The notes below the pieces were generated by a model, which saw only the letters and a program-made list of their open reading frames with translations, was not told where the DNA came from and ran no database searches. This document shows positions 55,455-64,000 of a stretch of 64,000 nt of DNA, piece by piece. The DNA is taken from NCBI GenBank assembly GCA_039090855.1, contig CM077023.1:79583127-79647126 (forward strand), in the 5' to 3' direction. The stretch's first letter is position 1, and every line of letters starts with the position of its first letter. The position numbers and the translations under genes were made by a program. The stretch comes from Macrothele yani. Taxonomy: Eukaryota > Arthropoda > Arachnida > Araneae > Macrothelidae.

Positions 55455-55620
55455 GTGACGTGCCTGCACCGCACGACGCACGTGAGATAAAGGCAGATAG
55501 TAGTGACAGTACATGTCCGTGTAGCTTAGTTGGGAGAGCGACTTACTCCGGAGTGAGGGGTTCGATGTTCGGGTCCCCTCACTCCGCGGACAAACTTGTA
55601 CGTTATAGTAGGTTAATGCA
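55455..55620 (+). repeat. SINE family D, copy 3, with inverted B-box region
   Basis: Same start (GTGACGTGCCTGCAC), A box-like TAGCTTAGTTGGG and tail (ACAAACTTGTACGTTATAG) as copies 1 and 2. Between them CGGAGTGAGGGG at 55549-55560 is mirrored exactly by CCCCTCACTCCG at 55575-55586. The 14 bases between read as the inverse of the family's ACCCGAAnnTCGA. The B box is therefore destroyed in its normal orientation. Confidence 0.8.
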
Positions 55621-56307
55621 AAATGAGGAAATAGTAGGAAACAAATTCTTGTAAAAAATTAATAGCAAGTGAGCTAAAGGTTGAGTGGCTTTCATCCCCC
55701 CCCCCCCGGCTTCCCGTGCTATGTGCATGCATGTATGATTGAGGACGGTCTCAGGAACCTCCATCTGAGCTTTTTGCAGTTTTATTCAGAATCGGTTGGA
55801 TGCCGATTGGCAGAAAGTGTTATATTCCGTGTTGAATAATTTTACAGAAGTGTTAGGCGCGATTTACACCTCAGAGTCAAGTGACACGACGCAAAGCAAA
55901 GATATGATTAACTAATCACGATCGGAGCCCGTATTTCATGATTGGTTATTTCTCTCTCGTCGTATCGCTTCATGCTGAGGTATAAATCCAACATTAATTT
56001 CAGTTTCTTTCCGATTCGGAATGATGGTTAAGGATCACGTGTTTCATCAGATGCAGTCAACCACAGAACTAAGGTATCATGAAAGGAAAAGCATGGGATT
56101 CTAAATTGTTGATCAGCAAATCTGATGGCTTTCTGTTTGCGGAATTAATACATTCGCAATCCCATTATCTAGACTGTGTGACATCATACAGCGATTTAGT
56201 TCTGACTCAGAAATACCGTTTAAATTTTTTCAGCGGATGAACTTTGCTATACGTCACTATATTTTGGCAATATGTAACTATATTAACTAATTTTAGAAAT
56301 ATATAAC
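55621..56307. other. No recognisable gene; poly-C tract
   Basis: A run of about 12 C lies near 55697-55708. Otherwise unassigned. Confidence 0.4.
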
Positions 56308-56309
56308 TA

Positions 56310-57583
56310 TTAGGTGTGCAATTTAATTCTAGGCCCCTAACCGCAAGCAATCATAGAACATCGGCAAATGCAAATAGCTGTGAGCAATAATGGCTGATTG
56401 CAGCGCCATCCAACAGTTTTCCAAGCAACCGTAACCGTTCACAGCTGTAGTGACAGAAGGGACGAAAGTTGACGGTGAAAGTAATGTCGTTCGAGAAGCA
56501 ACATTTGAGGCACTGCCTCCTGTTCGCGTTTTAGCGGAAATAAAGTGCCGCGGAAGCCTAGTAAATGATCTGTGCTGCTTTGGGTTAAGCTGCTGTGTCC
56601 TACAGTACGTGTAAGAAGTGGTTCCAGCGGTTTAAGCAAGGAAATTTCGATCTCCGTGTTGCAGAACGTCCGGACAGCCACAGAAAGTTGACGATGAGGA
56701 ACTGGAACAACTGTTGGACGCGGATCCCTATCGCACACAGTCAAAGCTCGCCCAGGAACTTGGACGGCAAGCCGTTGCAAAGTGCCTGTACAAGCTTGGA
56801 CGGATTCACAAGGAGGGCAGTTGTGTGCCCCACCAACTCACAGCTGCGAACAAGTCTAGGGGCGCTACGATGTTGCCGTGTCCCTGCTCTCCAGATTCAA
56901 GAAGAAGGATTTGCTGCACAAGATGTTAACCTGTGATGAGAAATGGATCCTCTGCGATAATGCTAAGCGGCGCAAATCGTGGATTTATACAGGTCAGCTT
57001 ACCAACACTACCGCCAAACCGAATATCCATGCCAGGAAGTTGCTGCTGTGCATATGGTGGGATCAGCGCAGTGTCGTACACTACGAGTTGCTCAAACCTG
57101 GTGAAACGGTCAATGCTGAGCGTTATTTTCAGCAACGCATTCGTGTGAGTGACGCACTGGAGGCGAAAAGGCCATACACCAGCAATGGCAGAAGGTCGGT
57201 CCTGTTGCTTCAGGATAACGCGCGTCCTCACACCGCGAAAGCGACTTTAAACACGATCACCAACCTGGGATGGAAGATTTTGTCCCACCCGGCGTATTTT
57301 CCAGATTTCGCTCCGTCAGATTATCCCCTCTTTCTCTCCCTGCAACATCACCTGAGTGATACGCACTTCACTTCTGTCGAGGAGGTCCACACAAGTATTG
57401 ATGACTTTATCAACTCGAAACAGCTCTCTTTTTTCCGCAGTGGCATTCGGCCGCTCTCTGACCGATGGCTCAAATGTATCCAACACGACGGGGATTATTT
57501 CCCTGATTAGGTACGTATTCGATTTGCTATAATTTGCTGTCAACGTGTCGTGCCTGTGGCCGAGAATTAAGTTGTACACATAA
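56310..57583 (+). mobile_element. mariner element 1 (1.27 kb)
   Basis: The left end TTAGGTGTGCAATTTAATTC pairs with the inverse of the right end (TTATGTGTACAACTTAATTC on the minus strand). TA at 56308-56309 and 57584-57585. Ends starting TTA and a length near 1.3 kb are typical of mariner. Confidence 0.9.
56484..57510 (+). pseudogene. mariner transposase, broken N-terminus, open catalytic half
   Basis: ATG at 56484 starts MSFEKQHLRHCLLFAF. Five stops follow within about 100 bp. SYSTCKKWFQRFKQGNFDL then gives the helix-turn-helix. Frameshifts near 56690 and 56880 separate the linker (LGRIHKEGSCVPHQLTAANK) from a 210-codon open catalytic part: LTCDEKWILCDN (first Asp), LLLCIWWDQRSVVHYELL, LLLQDNARPHTAKAT (second Asp) and FAPSDYPLF with Asp 34 residues on. 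This is the DD34D signature of mariner rather than DD34E of Tc1. The C-terminus ends GDYFPD. All three acidic residues are visible, but the protein cannot be made whole. Confidence 0.93.
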
Positions 57584-57588
57584 TATAT

Positions 57589-57887
57589 AATTAATACAGA
57601 CATTTGACGTGGACTAGTAACATCAAACAGAAGTCATCGCTCTTTCCACGTTTATAAGTGAGTCACGGAAAAATTCTCATTGGCCGCCACTGGGAATCGA
57701 ACCCAGGGTCTTCCAGTTACGCGCCGGATATGCTTCCACTGCACCACAGCGGCCTCGAATTCCTCCAGACTCACACTGGAAGACCTGGGTTCGATTCCCG
57801 GTGGAATCGAACCCAGGTCTTCCAGTGTGGAAAGAGCGATGACTTCTGTTTGATGTTACTAGTCCACGTCAAATGTCTGTATTAATT
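57589..57887. repeat. SINE family C, head-to-head palindromic pair (copy 2)
   Basis: A minus-oriented family C copy (tail at 57589, inverse B box GGAATCGAACC near 57692, inverse A box near 57735) faces a very short plus-oriented piece. The outer arms 57589-57649 and 57827-57887 are 61 bp and perfectly complementary. Inside, 57772-57798 and 57803-57829 form a second perfect 27-bp hairpin with loop CGGT, containing the B box in both directions. It starts five bases after the mariner end. Confidence 0.92.
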
Positions 57888-57944
57888 ATTCATTCGCCTT
57901 CTAATTATTTGTTCAGTTGCTGTTTACCATCTTTGGTGAATCCC

Positions 57945-58140
57945 CAACATTGTGCAGGGATCCAAGAAGCAATCTGCGAATTGGTATTGGCAGTTAGAGT
58001 ATGTGAGTCTGGAGGAATTTGAGGTCGCTGTGGTGCAGTGTAACTGGAAGACCCTGGGTTCGATTCCTGGGGGCGGCCAATGAGAATTTTTCCGTGACTC
58101 ACTTATAAATGTGGAAAGAGCGACGACTTCTGTTTGATGC
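57945..58140 (+). repeat. SINE family C, copy 3
   Basis: Head GTATTGGCAGTTAGAGTATG, A box TGGTGCAGTG, then a deletion of about 20 bp between the boxes relative to copy 2, B box GGTTCGATTCC, and tail CTTATAAATGTGGAAAGAGC. Confidence 0.83.
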
Positions 58141-58145
58141 ACCTA

Positions 58146-59331
58146 ATATATTTTGGTGGCTCTCTAAAAGGTCGGGGCCTTGGGAACTTGCCCCGAATGC
58201 TCTCTCGTAAATCAAGCCCTGCAGTTATGATCTATCAAACACAGTGCTTTTAGAATTTATTTGTCTTGCTTCATCTTTTATTCGCTTCCAGTGCTGCCAC
58301 GAAGAGAGAAACCTTTTGGAAATTCAGATATGATGTTAAATTCGAAAATCGTAATCAAGAGATAAACGATATTTCCGTAAGAGATAGCTACAAAAACAAA
58401 AAATTGAAATCGTCACATAATGTTTTATGAAGAAATTCAGTGAGGAAAAGTTAAATCAACAAAATCTAAAATCTGCAGGGATTAAAATCTCTATAAAGCG
58501 ATTTTGGAACGAGTGTCTTCTTATTAACATAATTACAGTTTGTTTGTCAAGTAATAAGTTGAGTCTGAAAAATTAGATAAGAAGATTGTACCGAAAGTAT
58601 ATAATATCTTTAGTGCGTACTACGCCTGACCGTAGCTGTTATGCCCTTTGTAAGATTGTAAATTTTCCGTCTTATGTCGTCTGGATCGTTTTTTTACCTC
58701 GGGAAAGTGGTGGTGGGCCATGATTATGAAGCTAAAACAAAAAGTTGTCATCTAGTACTTGACGAAAGAGGGTAGAAACGCTTTTGTTCTTACCAAATTA
58801 ACCAAAATGTAAGGTTACAGACAGTTGACGTCACAAATGTGCGAAAGTGAGTAAACAACTGACCGAAGGAGGAACAACCATCGAAAAAAATCTACGAAGT
58901 GGGAGGTCTTTAATTAAGGCCACTGATGATAACCGATAACGGAATGATGGCTTCGCACGCGGGGATAGGAGAACCATCCGGGAGAACGATGATACCTGCA
59001 TCGAGGTCACAATACCGTGAAAATAATAATCAAAGACTTTAGCTATCGGAAAGTGACTGCCGAATGGGTTCCATATTTCATTTAAGGACCGAGAGGAGGG
59101 AACTATCAATGTTTGAAGAACAAGAAGTCAGCTTTTTTCCGAAAGCTTTAAGGATTTGAAACAGAATGCTTTGTACGATCTACAGATTGAGGCCAATCAG
59201 TAAATGATGACAGTCCTTATGAGGGACAGTTCCTTTCCGAAGCCTAAGAACTCCAAATTTCAACAATCAGAACAGAAGGTTATGGTCACGGTTATTACTG
59301 AAGGATGACTGAGATTTCTTGGAGCACAATG
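58146..59331. other. No recognisable gene
   Basis: A 92-codon minus frame at 58831-59109 has mixed composition but no motif that I recognise. No TE ends seen. Confidence 0.35.
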
Positions 59332-59459
59332 TACGAGGGCCAATCAAAAATGTCTTCTTGGGACCTTTGGCGGCGTATTAGGGAGATATAAATCGGTGTA
59401 TTCCTACGTCATCGAAGTCTCTTGATTTGAGGTCGGTGTTTGGCTCGAGTGTTTGAATA

Positions 59460-60602
59460 AAGTAAAATCATGCAATGCGTTGATTATGATACGCTTTCCA
59501 ACATGCCAGAAATCATTACTCAAATTATTACTCAAGTTATGAGGATAATGGCGTTGGAATAAATTTTGCTCCTGTGCCATGACTTTTTTACTCCATTTTG
59601 ATGATATTAAACAGAATTGCGTCAGTATACCTCCAGAACAACATGATAAAGTTTTATCGCAATCGAGGCATTTTTACGTAAGTTATGACGCATAAGGGCA
59701 ATGGAATGTATCCCGCTCCTATGTCCTGACCTTTGACCCCATTTCGCCCATTTTCAATAGGGTTCGTCCCTAGGTGATCCCCTAGCACATACTAAAATTT
59801 CATCGAAATCGAACCATTTTTACGCGAGTTATCGTGCGGACGGACGGACAGACGGACAAAGCTGGATTATATACGTTTCTTCAACCTACGGTTGGAAAGT
59901 GTAAACAAGTTAGTAAAGTCATACAATGCATTGATTATGATACGCTTTCCAACATACGAGAAATCATTACTCAAGTTATTACTCAAGTTATGAGGATAAT
60001 GGCTGTACATTAAATCTCGCTCCTATGACCTGACCTTTGACCCCCATTTTGATGATATTCAACAGAACCAGTAAAGTATACTTCCGGAATAACATGATAA
60101 AGTTTTGTCTCAATCGAAGCATTTTTACGTAAGTTATAACGCATAAGGACGATGGAATAGATCCCGATCCTATGTCCTGACCTTTGACCCAATTCCCCCC
60201 ATTTTCAATAGGGTTCGTCCCTAGGTAGTCACCTACCACATATTAAACTTTCATCGAAATCGAACCATATTTACGCAAGTTATGACGCATAAGGGCAATG
60301 GAATGGATCGCGCTCCTATGTCCTGACCTTTGACCACATACTGAAATTTCATCGAAATCGAACCATTTTTACGCAAGTTATGACGCATAAGGGCAATGGA
60401 ATGGATTCCACTCCTATGTCGTGACCTTTGACCCCATTTCGCCCATTTTCAATAGGGTTCGTCCCCATGTGGTACCCAACCACATACTATAATTTCATCG
60501 AAATCGAACCATTTTTACGCGATTTATTGTGCTGACGGACTGACAAACGAACAAAGCTGGAGCATATACGCTTCTTCAACCACCGGTTGGACAGCGTGAA
60601 AA
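59460..60602. repeat. Compound tandem repeat
   Basis: Two long units, about 59460-59900 and 59915-60602. Each begins near CATACAATGCATTGATTATG-type text and ends with AAAGCTGGA(T/G)(T/C)ATATACG and CTTCTTCAACC. The second unit contains extra internal copies: TTATGACGCATAAGGGCAAT recurs near 59683, 60285 and 60382, TCATCGAAATCGAACCATTT near 59800, 60250, 60350 and 60495. A GACGGACGGACAGACGGAC tract lies at 59831-59850. Confidence 0.82.
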
Positions 60603-60639
60603 TAACGACCTGCCTGGAAACACGGTCCCCCTCGGTGGT

Positions 60640-60935
60640 ACGCGAGGTGATTGGAGTGAAGGATGGGACACGGGTACCTAAAGAAATATTTGCATTTGCA
60701 TCAATCTAACGCAAAATGACCAGTCTCTCTTCTTGCAGCAGAGCCTCCACACACGCCATGTTGCTGGTTGTTGTTGATGTTGAAAGCCTTCCGCTGAATT
60801 TCTCTTCCGTTAACGCATTGCGACTTTGTGCGAATTTTGAACACCATTTTGGCCTTCTCCGAACGCTCATGACTTGACGACTATAAATGTCTTGCAGTTG
60901 GCGATGGATCTCCGCTGCCGGCCTTTTCCGTGCCT
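60640..60935 (-). pseudogene. mariner transposase N-terminal fragment
   Basis: The minus strand reads RKRPAAEIHRQLQDIYSRQV, then MSVRRRPKWCSKFA, then SGRLSTSTTTSN, then VEALLQEERLVIL. This is the helix-turn-helix and linker text of a widespread mariner group. The frame then meets a stop and runs into the tandem repeat, so the catalytic domain has been lost or replaced. Confidence 0.65.
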
Positions 60936-61309
60936 AGAGGAACAAATAACTGTGTGTAGTTCAGAGTAAGACCCCTTTTCTAGGCGGGTTGTTATTTTCA
61001 TTTGAATCTCCTCTCCTGCAAGTTGTCTTTTTGTTTAAACTCCCGTAACAAACAAAACCCTTCGCTTAGGAGAGTGTAATGGCATTCGGAGACACCGATT
61101 TACATATCACTAATCCGCTGCTAAAGCTAATCGGAAGTTACTTATTGATCAGCCTGGTTAGTGACATCCAGGAACTTTTCTGGAAAACCATCGAAAAGAA
61201 TTCGCTAAAAGATCGCAAATCCAACCACCGATATCATGATAACTTTCGCCTTCATATGTCATTTTTCCACAGAAGTAACAATGATGAGCTAGTCTGTGAT
61301 GTCATTATA

Positions 61310-62595
61310 CGTAAGGCGTTCATTATGTTCTAAGCTTAACAAACAAAGACAATTTTTTTTTTTTCGAAAACGCTCCTTTGTTTTTCCACAGTCTCCCTGT
61401 CTTGGATACACTTGTTGTAGTTGGCGAATCCTTGCTGCGAAAACTGTTTTATCTTTCTCCTCAAACCTTCGTTGCCTCCTTCAGTTCAGAAACATCTTCT
61501 AAACGCCTGCCCCGCAAATCTGTTTTTCAGATTTTTCAATAAGAATAAGTCATGAGGGGCGAGGTCAGGTGAGTACCGTGGACGAGGAAACAGTTGGATT
61601 CTGTCACAGCCTGCATGGAAACCTATGCGGTGTGTATTGGAGCATTGTGCTGGAGAAGCCGAACACTCCGTCTCAATTTTCCTCGCCGTTCACTCTTGAT
61701 GATTCACGCAATTGTCGCAGTAACGTGGCATAATAGCCAGCATTTATAGTCCTTTTGTGAGGCAAGCAGTCGATAAACAGCAACTTTTCTGAGTTCCCAA
61801 AACTGGTGGTCATAATGTTCCCTGCAGAAGGTTGTGTTTAGAACTTTTTTGGTCATGGTGATCCATGATGTTTCCACTGCATGCTGTCTTGTTTAGTATC
61901 ATTGTCCCAATGGTGAAGCCACGTCTTTTCTCATCACCAATCACAATACAGGAATAGAAGTCATCTGGATCGCGGTTAATGCGGTCGAGTTGAACACCCG
62001 ACTTGCTTCAACACGATCATTCTTCACCTCAGCTATCAACATTCGAGGAACTCATCTGGCACAGACCTTTGGCATCCCTAAGCTCTCATGCAAAATGGTC
62101 CAAACACCGCCGGCACTGAACTTCAGTTCCTCAGCAAACTGTTCGACACGGATTCGTCGCTTTGACATCAGCTTGGTCCTCCACTTTCTGGCACACATTT
62201 CACCTGTGGTCACCTTTACTGAGCGTCCCTTGTGAGGGTCATCTTCTAACTAGTCTCTTACCCGTTTTACGAGAGCAGCCCATCTTTCGACTGTGGTCTA
62301 TGCTGGGGCACAATCGGCGTACACACGGACCACTCTTTCATGAATACTGCTTGGTGTTTCAGCTTTCTTCGTCAAAAATTCAGTCACCGCTCGGTTCTGC
62401 AATTTCAGCTGTTTCTAATCCATTGTCTTCTTATAGACTTCAATACACTGTGGCGCCGTCTCAAGTGCTGACACGGCGACGTGGCGTAGTTGTTACATTG
62501 TATAACTGAAGGATGATGCAATACTTTGCAATACTCGCGTGAGCGGCCAAACACTACTTTCAAGGTCAGGCTTAGAACTTATTGAACGCTCCTCA
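61310..62595 (-). mobile_element. mariner element 2 (1.29 kb)
   Basis: The left end CGTAAGGCGTTCATTATGTT pairs with the inverse of the right end (TGAGGAGCGTTCAATAAGTT on the minus strand), with several mismatches. TA at 61308-61309 and 62596-62597. An old but full-length insertion. Confidence 0.78.
61360..62423 (-). pseudogene. mariner transposase, heavily decayed
   Basis: From a likely ATG at 62423, frames on the minus strand give KLQNRAVTEFLTKKAETPSS, IHERVVRVYADCAPA and LEDDPHKGRSVKVTTGEMCA (DNA-binding half). Then KRRIRVEQFAEELKFSAGGV, WTILHESLGMPKVCAR and VPRMLIAEVKNDRVEASRV. The catalytic half is scattered: LVMRK replaces the GDE core, then NAPIHTA-like and RYSPDLAPHDLFLL near 61570, then a C-terminus with FSQQGFANYNKCIQD near 61420. 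Many stops and frameshifts. Plus-strand frames at 61990-62509 are shadows. Confidence 0.8.
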
Positions 62596-62599
62596 TACC

Positions 62600-63056
62600 T
62601 TGCAGCCCATATTTGGTATTGTCAGACTTTCACCTATTCAGACCGATGGAAAGCACCTGGGAACAAAAATTTGATGAAGTATTAGTTATCCAAGATGACC
62701 TGAAGACAGTTTTCCAAATTTGATTCCAAACTGGGTTAATCGATGGTGCAAATGTACGGGGTGTGCCGAAGATTACTTTAAAGTGTAATTTTAATTAATG
62801 TACACGCATGCGCAACTGAAACCGTCTGTTAATTATATTAAGGACGCAATTATTTAATAGGCATTATATTCGGAACATCCTACGTGCCTTTTTGGGTTGC
62901 CTACTGTTGAGAATCACAGAATGAAGTACTACACTGAATATGTACTTTACAAATCACATCTTTCAAATTTCGTGCAACTGAAAATCGTTACTACGAACCT
63001 TCAAGCAAATGGAGGATAAAAATCTAAGAGAACGTCCAGGGTGAGTTAGACGGGAA
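62600..63056. other. No recognisable gene
   Basis: A+T-rich, no motif seen. Confidence 0.4.
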
Positions 63057-63371
63057 ATGTTTTCTGACACCAGCAGCGAACCTTCCGTTGTGATAACAGG
63101 TATCCAGATCCTCACTAATCGACTCTTCGCAAAAATAGTGCAAACATTAATGAAAAACATCGATCTTCCAAGTATACGGGAAATTATTTATCCTTTAGAT
63201 AGCACTCACAAAATAGCAGAGAACACCCTGGTCGTAACATTGTGTGCTGCAGATATGAAAAGGCTTTTAAAAGAGTTGCTTCAAATTAAGAGATCCTTCA
63301 CTCCTCTCCAAATTAAGAGATCCTTCACTCCTCTCCAAATTAAGAGATCCTTCACTCCTCTCAGTACATGA
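63057..63371 (+). CDS. Unrecognised 104-codon open frame ending in a 9-residue repeat
   Basis: Starts at a true ATG. The first 75 residues (for example VVITGIQILTNRLFAKIVQT and IYPLDSTHKIAENTL) are not recognised. The 3' end is three exact copies of a 27-bp unit at 63280-63360, read in frame as QIKRSFTPL three times. Since 27 is a multiple of 3, the frame survives the duplication without needing selection. No neighbouring gene supports it as coding. Confidence 0.2.
   Translation: MFSDTSSEPSVVITGIQILTNRLFAKIVQTLMKNIDLPSIREIIYPLDSTHKIAENTLVVTLCAADMKRLLKELLQIKRSFTPLQIKRSFTPLQIKRSFTPLST
63280..63360. repeat. 27-bp tandem repeat, three exact copies
   Basis: Unit CAAATTAAGAGATCCTTCAC plus TCCTCTC, copies starting at 63280, 63307 and 63334 with no mismatch. 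This implies recent expansion. Confidence 0.96.
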
Positions 63372-63454
63372 AAAAGAAAAGGAAAGGGAAAAAAGAACTT
63401 TTGTATTTCAGGAAAAGCGAGAAGAATGTTTTAATTTTGCCTGAGTAAACTTTT

Positions 63455-63640
63455 TCGGGTGACCGAGTGGGTCTGAGGCCCTGGTATCGGATCGTTCGTC
63501 TAAGATGGGCCCTAGCTCGAACCCTGCATGTGGTGTGGGTGGTGGCCCTGCCCAATGGCGTTGGCTCAACCCCCTTCCTGGAACCAGTGGGCCGAAATTA
63601 AGGACCTGGCGACTGCTTATACCAGAGCACATTTAAAGAG
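63455..63640 (+). repeat. SINE family B, copy 7 (3'-truncated)
   Basis: A box-like TGACCGAGTGGG, the family text ATCGTTCGTCTAAGATGGGC, a damaged B box (AGCTCGAACCC) and the body (CTGGAACCAGTGGGCC). It stops at GCGACTGCTTATACC without the usual end and poly-A. Confidence 0.75.
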
Positions 63641-64000
63641 ACAGGATGCCTTGGGGCTGGACAGTACTTTGGGGCCCCAGTATTAGTGGCACATATAGGA
63701 TTTGACGTTGAGTGACTGAGTAAAAGTACCCACGAGAAAACATTCCTAAAATATGATGAGAAAGTCGTAAAAATACACCCGCCATATTGAAGTGTGTATC
63801 CCATGATTCATGGACGAATCAGTGTTAGCAAGAAAATGTAAAAATGCATGTTTGAAAAATGGTACCAGTTCAGTTCTGTTTTAATGCAACTCCATACCCC
63901 ACCCCCTATGTTCAGCTTGTTGAAATTACATCGAAGTAGTGGACAAAACAATATGATCCAAATACAAACGAATTCTTAATGTATGATGAAAATTTCTCCC
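63641..64000. other. No recognisable gene
   Basis: Unassigned sequence to the window end. Confidence 0.4.

Larger units (their letters stand above)
59334..61015 (-). mobile_element. mariner element 3, rearranged remnant
   Basis: The left sequence CGAGGGCCAATCAAAAATG, preceded by TA, resembles a mariner terminus. The inverse of about 60990-61015 (GAGGAGATTCAAATGAAAAT) resembles the opposite one. Between them are only a transposase N-terminal piece (60640-60935, minus) and a compound tandem repeat (59460-60602). The pairing of the ends is weak, so the limits are tentative. Confidence 0.4.

Noticed and set aside
61079..61333. An 84-codon frame starting at a true ATG
   Set aside because: It runs into the left inverted repeat of mariner element 2 and has no recognisable domain.

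Overview
This window looks like a repeat-rich, gene-poor stretch of a large arthropod-type nuclear genome. It is A+T rich. I found no host gene I can name with confidence, no rRNA, no convincing functional tRNA gene and no prokaryotic signal. The repeats are of the kinds found together in insects and chelicerates: an RTE-like APE/RT retrotransposon family, many Tc1 and mariner elements, hAT remnants, MITEs and several tRNA-derived SINE families. The taxon cannot be narrowed from sequence alone.

Layout. Bases 1-8.2 kb hold a degenerate minisatellite, three SINE families (A, B, C) and the first copy of a palindromic MITE. At 8.24-10.33 kb is a minus-strand RTE copy with a 10-bp target duplication. 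At 12.2-13.6 kb is a Tc1 element. At 15.3-19.3 kb is a hAT remnant with a BED-finger-like frame, split by a 2.8-kb RTE insertion. At 19.86-21.27 kb is a Tc1 copy whose transposase frame is interrupted only by four stop codons.

The region 24.15-26.46 kb is the most unusual. A 1.9-kb foldback element, built from 33-bp and about 140-bp tandem repeats in inverted halves, sits inside the right end of a palindromic MITE and is flanked by ATTTTAAC. At 27.24-29.19 kb is a hAT-like element with a perfect 8-bp duplication (AGTTATTT), itself carrying two different MITEs and a SINE. Around 31.5 kb and 57.6 kb, two unrelated SINE families each form head-to-head inverted pairs.

At 32.2-40.6 kb lie three near-identical, 5'-truncated RTE copies, all on the minus strand; one keeps a 608-codon open RT frame. 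At 48.3-53.55 kb four different TA-inserting elements lie end to end, with only 12-31 bp between them. At 56.3-62.6 kb are two mariners with recognisable ends and a third remnant around a compound tandem repeat.

There is no operon-like or pathway logic here. The window records nested insertions: RTE-like machinery presumably supplied reverse transcription for its own copies, and SINEs and MITEs used enzymes encoded elsewhere. Every transposase or RT frame seen is broken, truncated or lacks a required domain.
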